Shown here in pieces: positions 1-6,600 of a stretch of DNA of 6,600 nucleotides (position 1 is its first letter; each line of letters starts with the position of its first letter). The stretch is taken from the NCBI GenBank assembly GCA_937967285.1, contig CALBSU010000565.1:1-6600 (forward strand). The letters run 5' to 3'. Below the pieces are notes generated by a model that was not told the DNA's origin, did no database searches, and worked only from the letters and a program-made list of their open reading frames with translations. The stretch is from an uncultured Acidobacteriota bacterium. GTDB taxonomy: Bacteria; Acidobacteriota; Blastocatellia; RBC074. The translations under genes were made by a program, and so were the position numbers.

Positions 1-3
1 GCG

Positions 4-2948
<2,945 letters not shown>

Positions 2949-2958
2949 TTTAACTGGA

Positions 2959-4397
<1,439 letters not shown>

Positions 4398-4403
4398 GTG
4401 CTG

Positions 4404-4412
4404 AGGAGAGGA
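4404..4412 (+). promoter_or_regulatory. Shine-Dalgarno site deciding the FecR-barrel start
   Basis: AGGAGAGGA is a strong purine-rich ribosome site match. It ends 9 bases before the GTG at 4422, which is good spacing. It lies downstream of the GTG at 4398, so it cannot serve that codon, and it is 18 bases from the GTG at 4431. It is the clearest ribosome site in the window and supports translation start at 4422. It starts six bases beyond the end of the hairpin arm, so it is not itself sequestered by the stem. Confidence 0.7.
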
Positions 4413-4421
4413 CAACAGAGA

Positions 4422-6542
4422 GTGATATCCGTGACGATCACCCGCGAAAAATGGAGAGCGCTGCTCGGTCTGCTGGCCGTGATCCTGTCCCTGCCGGCGA
4501 CGGCCGGCGGGCAGAATGCAGATGCGCGGGTGGCGGGCCTGAGCGGCGGAACGGCGCTTCGCGTTGTGGCCGGGCGCGGTTCTTTTCAGTTGAAGAAGGG
4601 CGACGGGTTGATGCCGGGCGACCGGATCGACACGCGCGGCGGCGCGAAAGTGGTCATTGAAATGAGCGACGGCAGTCTGATCACCGTCCTGCCCGGATCA
4701 CAGGTCGTCCTGCGGGACCTCCAATCGGCCGGCTCGCTGAGGGATATTCTGGAGATTATCGGCGGGCGGGTGCGCCTCAAGGTCAATCGCGTCGGAGGCC
4801 GTCCGAACCCGGTTCGCGTCAATACGCCGACCGCATCGATCGCCGTCAGAGGCACCGAGTTCGGCGTCATAGTCGCTCCGGGCGAAACAGCCGTCGCCGT
4901 TTATGAGGGGCTGGTCGAGGTGATCAGCCGCACGGCTCCGGATCAGCGGGCGCTGGTCGAGCCGGGCCAGGCGGTGACCGTCCGGCAGAACGACACTATT
5001 CGCTTCTTCGTTCCGGGGCCCGGCAGCGAGATCGGCGAGCTCAACGAAAGGCGGAATCTTCGGAAGGAGATCGACAAGCACCAGACTACTGCGATCTTCG
5101 CCCGCGGGATCGCCGGCGGAGACGTGCTGAGAAATCAGGCCGGGGAGTATCAGCGTCAGATCCAGAGCATTATCGAACCCGGCGAGTCTCCGCCGCTGAC
5201 GAGGTTTCTGGCCTATGCCGAACCGTATCTCGACAGCCAGGAGAATCCGGCCTTCGCCGGCGCGTTCAGATCGATCTCATCCAGGCTGCTCTTTCTGTCG
5301 TCGATCAGAAGCATTCGCGGCGCCGGATCGACGCGCTCGATCGGCGATGACGCGACGATTACAGGCCCCTACGATTACGGCGGACTCTACCAGGGATCGG
5401 TCTTCATCCCGCTCGGCGGTTCGCGATATGTCCTTGGAGGCGGGTTCACTCACACGCTGGCGGCGGTTCGCGGCCTCGACCAGGCTCAGATAGACCTGAC
5501 GCCTCCGCCATCTCTGGTTCCGGTCACGGGCCAGAGGACGATCGCGACCAGAACCACCAGTCAGATGCGGATCGGTTCGATCATTCTGGCCCGCAACTTC
5601 GGCTCAGAGGACAGGACGAGCATCGGCATCGGCATCGATCACGTCGAGGGATCCGGCACGCTCAGCGGGACGACGACCCTTGTCTCGAGCGCGCCTCTCG
5701 TCCCGGGAGGGCTCGGGTTCAGCGGCCTCAATGTTCGTGAGGATCTCGAAGCGATCTCAGGCGTCTCGCGGTTCAGGTTCCGCGCGGGCATCACCCATCA
5801 GTTCAAGAACGGTCACAAACTGGCGGCCCATTATCATCGCGGAGCCGGCTCGGCCCGCGATCGCGACGATACTCGGTTCTTCAACGGGCTTCCGCTGCCA
5901 CTCGATCGCGTCGAGATCCGAAGCGATTTTCAGGAGTTCGGGATGCGCCTTCGCGGTCCGATCACTCCGCGCCTCTACTATGGCATCGAGAGTTCGTGGC
6001 TCGACGCGGGAATCGACGAGACCATCCGCAGGTCGATCATCGTCCCGGCATCGGAGCGAAGAGACCTCAGCCGGGCGCTGTTCGGAGGCGGATTCGGTTT
6101 CGTTCTGCGACCCGGAACCCTGCTCAGCATGGACCTCTCGGCCGGAAGGATCTTCAACGATCAGAACCTGTCGGAGGATTTGACCGGCAATCCGCTCGAA
6201 AAGAAAACTCAGAGCAAGACCTTCTACTCGATGCATCTGGCCGCCCAGTCCGATATCTGGAAGGGCATCTTCGCCGGAGCGTCGGTGCTCGGCCTGGGTC
6301 AGCGCTTCTCGCTCGACCGAACTCTCTTTCCCGATCAGTACGGCCGAAGGCTGACCGGCGACGGGCTGTTCGCTGCCGATGGCATTACGCGTAACGTCTT
6401 CACCGATCCACTCGCGGATCTCAATGTCGGCCTGAGAATCAAGGACCTCTTCGTCGTTCAGTACGTCTACACCACGGATTTCGGCCGCACTCCTTCAAGT
6501 CATATTCTTATGTTGAGGGTGGATTTCGGGAGGAAAGAATAG
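4422..6542 (+). CDS. Secreted FecR-domain / outer-membrane beta-barrel protein
   Basis: Predicted envelope protein of 706 residues from the GTG at 4422; the frame is open from a GTG at 4398 (714 residues), which abuts the repeat and has no ribosome site. A signal peptide is visible: charged start (R8, K10, R12), hydrophobic core about 13-25, and likely cleavage after ATA at residue 28. Residues about 38-190 form a FecR domain: a [12 protein letters not shown] stretch, MSDGSLITV, then [17 protein letters not shown] (133-149), the family's most recognisable motif. A charged, probably helical linker follows (about 205-300). From about 318 to the end there are about 12-14 alternating hydrophobic/polar strands with turns (for example [44 protein letters not shown]), as in outer-membrane barrels. 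No TonB box or plug domain was seen, and no inner-membrane helix like that of classical FecR anti-sigma regulators. The function is unknown. Its position after a CHASE2 kinase/NtrC pair suggests a sensed or controlled envelope component. FecR assignment is confident; the barrel is a prediction from pattern. Confidence 0.85.
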   Translation: MISVTITREKWRALLGLLAVILSLPATAGGQNADARVAGLSGGTALRVVAGRGSFQLKKGDGLMPGDRIDTRGGAKVVIEMSDGSLITVLPGSQVVLRDLQSAGSLRDILEIIGGRVRLKVNRVGGRPNPVRVNTPTASIAVRGTEFGVIVAPGETAVAVYEGLVEVISRTAPDQRALVEPGQAVTVRQNDTIRFFVPGPGSEIGELNERRNLRKEIDKHQTTAIFARGIAGGDVLRNQAGEYQRQIQSIIEPGESPPLTRFLAYAEPYLDSQENPAFAGAFRSISSRLLFLSSIRSIRGAGSTRSIGDDATITGPYDYGGLYQGSVFIPLGGSRYVLGGGFTHTLAAVRGLDQAQIDLTPPPSLVPVTGQRTIATRTTSQMRIGSIILARNFGSEDRTSIGIGIDHVEGSGTLSGTTTLVSSAPLVPGGLGFSGLNVREDLEAISGVSRFRFRAGITHQFKNGHKLAAHYHRGAGSARDRDDTRFFNGLPLPLDRVEIRSDFQEFGMRLRGPITPRLYYGIESSWLDAGIDETIRRSIIVPASERRDLSRALFGGGFGFVLRPGTLLSMDLSAGRIFNDQNLSEDLTGNPLEKKTQSKTFYSMHLAAQSDIWKGIFAGASVLGLGQRFSLDRTLFPDQYGRRLTGDGLFAADGITRNVFTDPLADLNVGLRIKDLFVVQYVYTTDFGRTPSSHILMLRVDFGRKE

Positions 6543-6593
<51 letters not shown>

Positions 6594-6600
6594 ACTAGAC

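Noticed and set aside
4398..4421. GTG at 4398 as start of the FecR-barrel gene
   Set aside because: It touches the end of the repeat arm and has no ribosome site upstream. AGGAGAGGA at 4404-4412 fits the GTG at 4422, which also gives a more normal signal peptide.

Overview
This window comes from a Gram-negative, GC-rich bacterium. Coding regions are rich in G and C, and an outer-membrane-type beta-barrel protein and a sigma-54-dependent activator are both present. The phylum cannot be fixed from the sequence. The CHASE2 plus FecR gene content, together with A/G-rich heptamer repeats between genes, would fit environmental phyla such as Acidobacteriota, but that is a guess from recall.

Layout, all on the + strand: (1) a 961-residue membrane sensor histidine kinase with CHASE2, three further membrane helices, a GAF-like region, PAS, HisKA and HATPase_c (4-2889). 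(2) A 31-bp perfect inverted repeat built of AGTAGAA-type heptamers (2871-2944), which overlaps the end of the kinase gene. (3) A 457-residue NtrC-family response regulator with receiver, AAA+ sigma-54 activator and Fis-type HTH (2959-4332). (4) A second, homologous heptamer inverted repeat (4327-4397), which supplies the regulator's stop codon. (5) A secreted protein of about 706 residues that joins a FecR domain to a predicted outer-membrane beta-barrel (4422-6542; the frame is also open from a GTG at 4398). (6) A third, uniform heptamer array (6546-6592) running to the window edge.

The likely logic is a two-component pair plus an envelope partner. The kinase's extracytoplasmic CHASE2 domain would sense a periplasmic or outer-membrane state. 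The regulator, once phosphorylated on D55, would activate sigma-54 promoters. The FecR-barrel protein is placed to be either the sensed component or an output. No sigma-54 (-24/-12) promoter was recognised in the window, so the target is unknown. The partnership is inferred from gene order, not shown.

The most unusual structural feature is the heptamer repeat family. It sits directly at or inside the 3' end of all three genes in the same orientation. It forms long A/T-rich hairpins at two loci, and because 7 is not a multiple of 3 it gives stop codons in all three reading frames. No tRNA, rRNA, CRISPR array, insertion sequence or phage gene was seen. No stretch over 300 bases lacks a gene.
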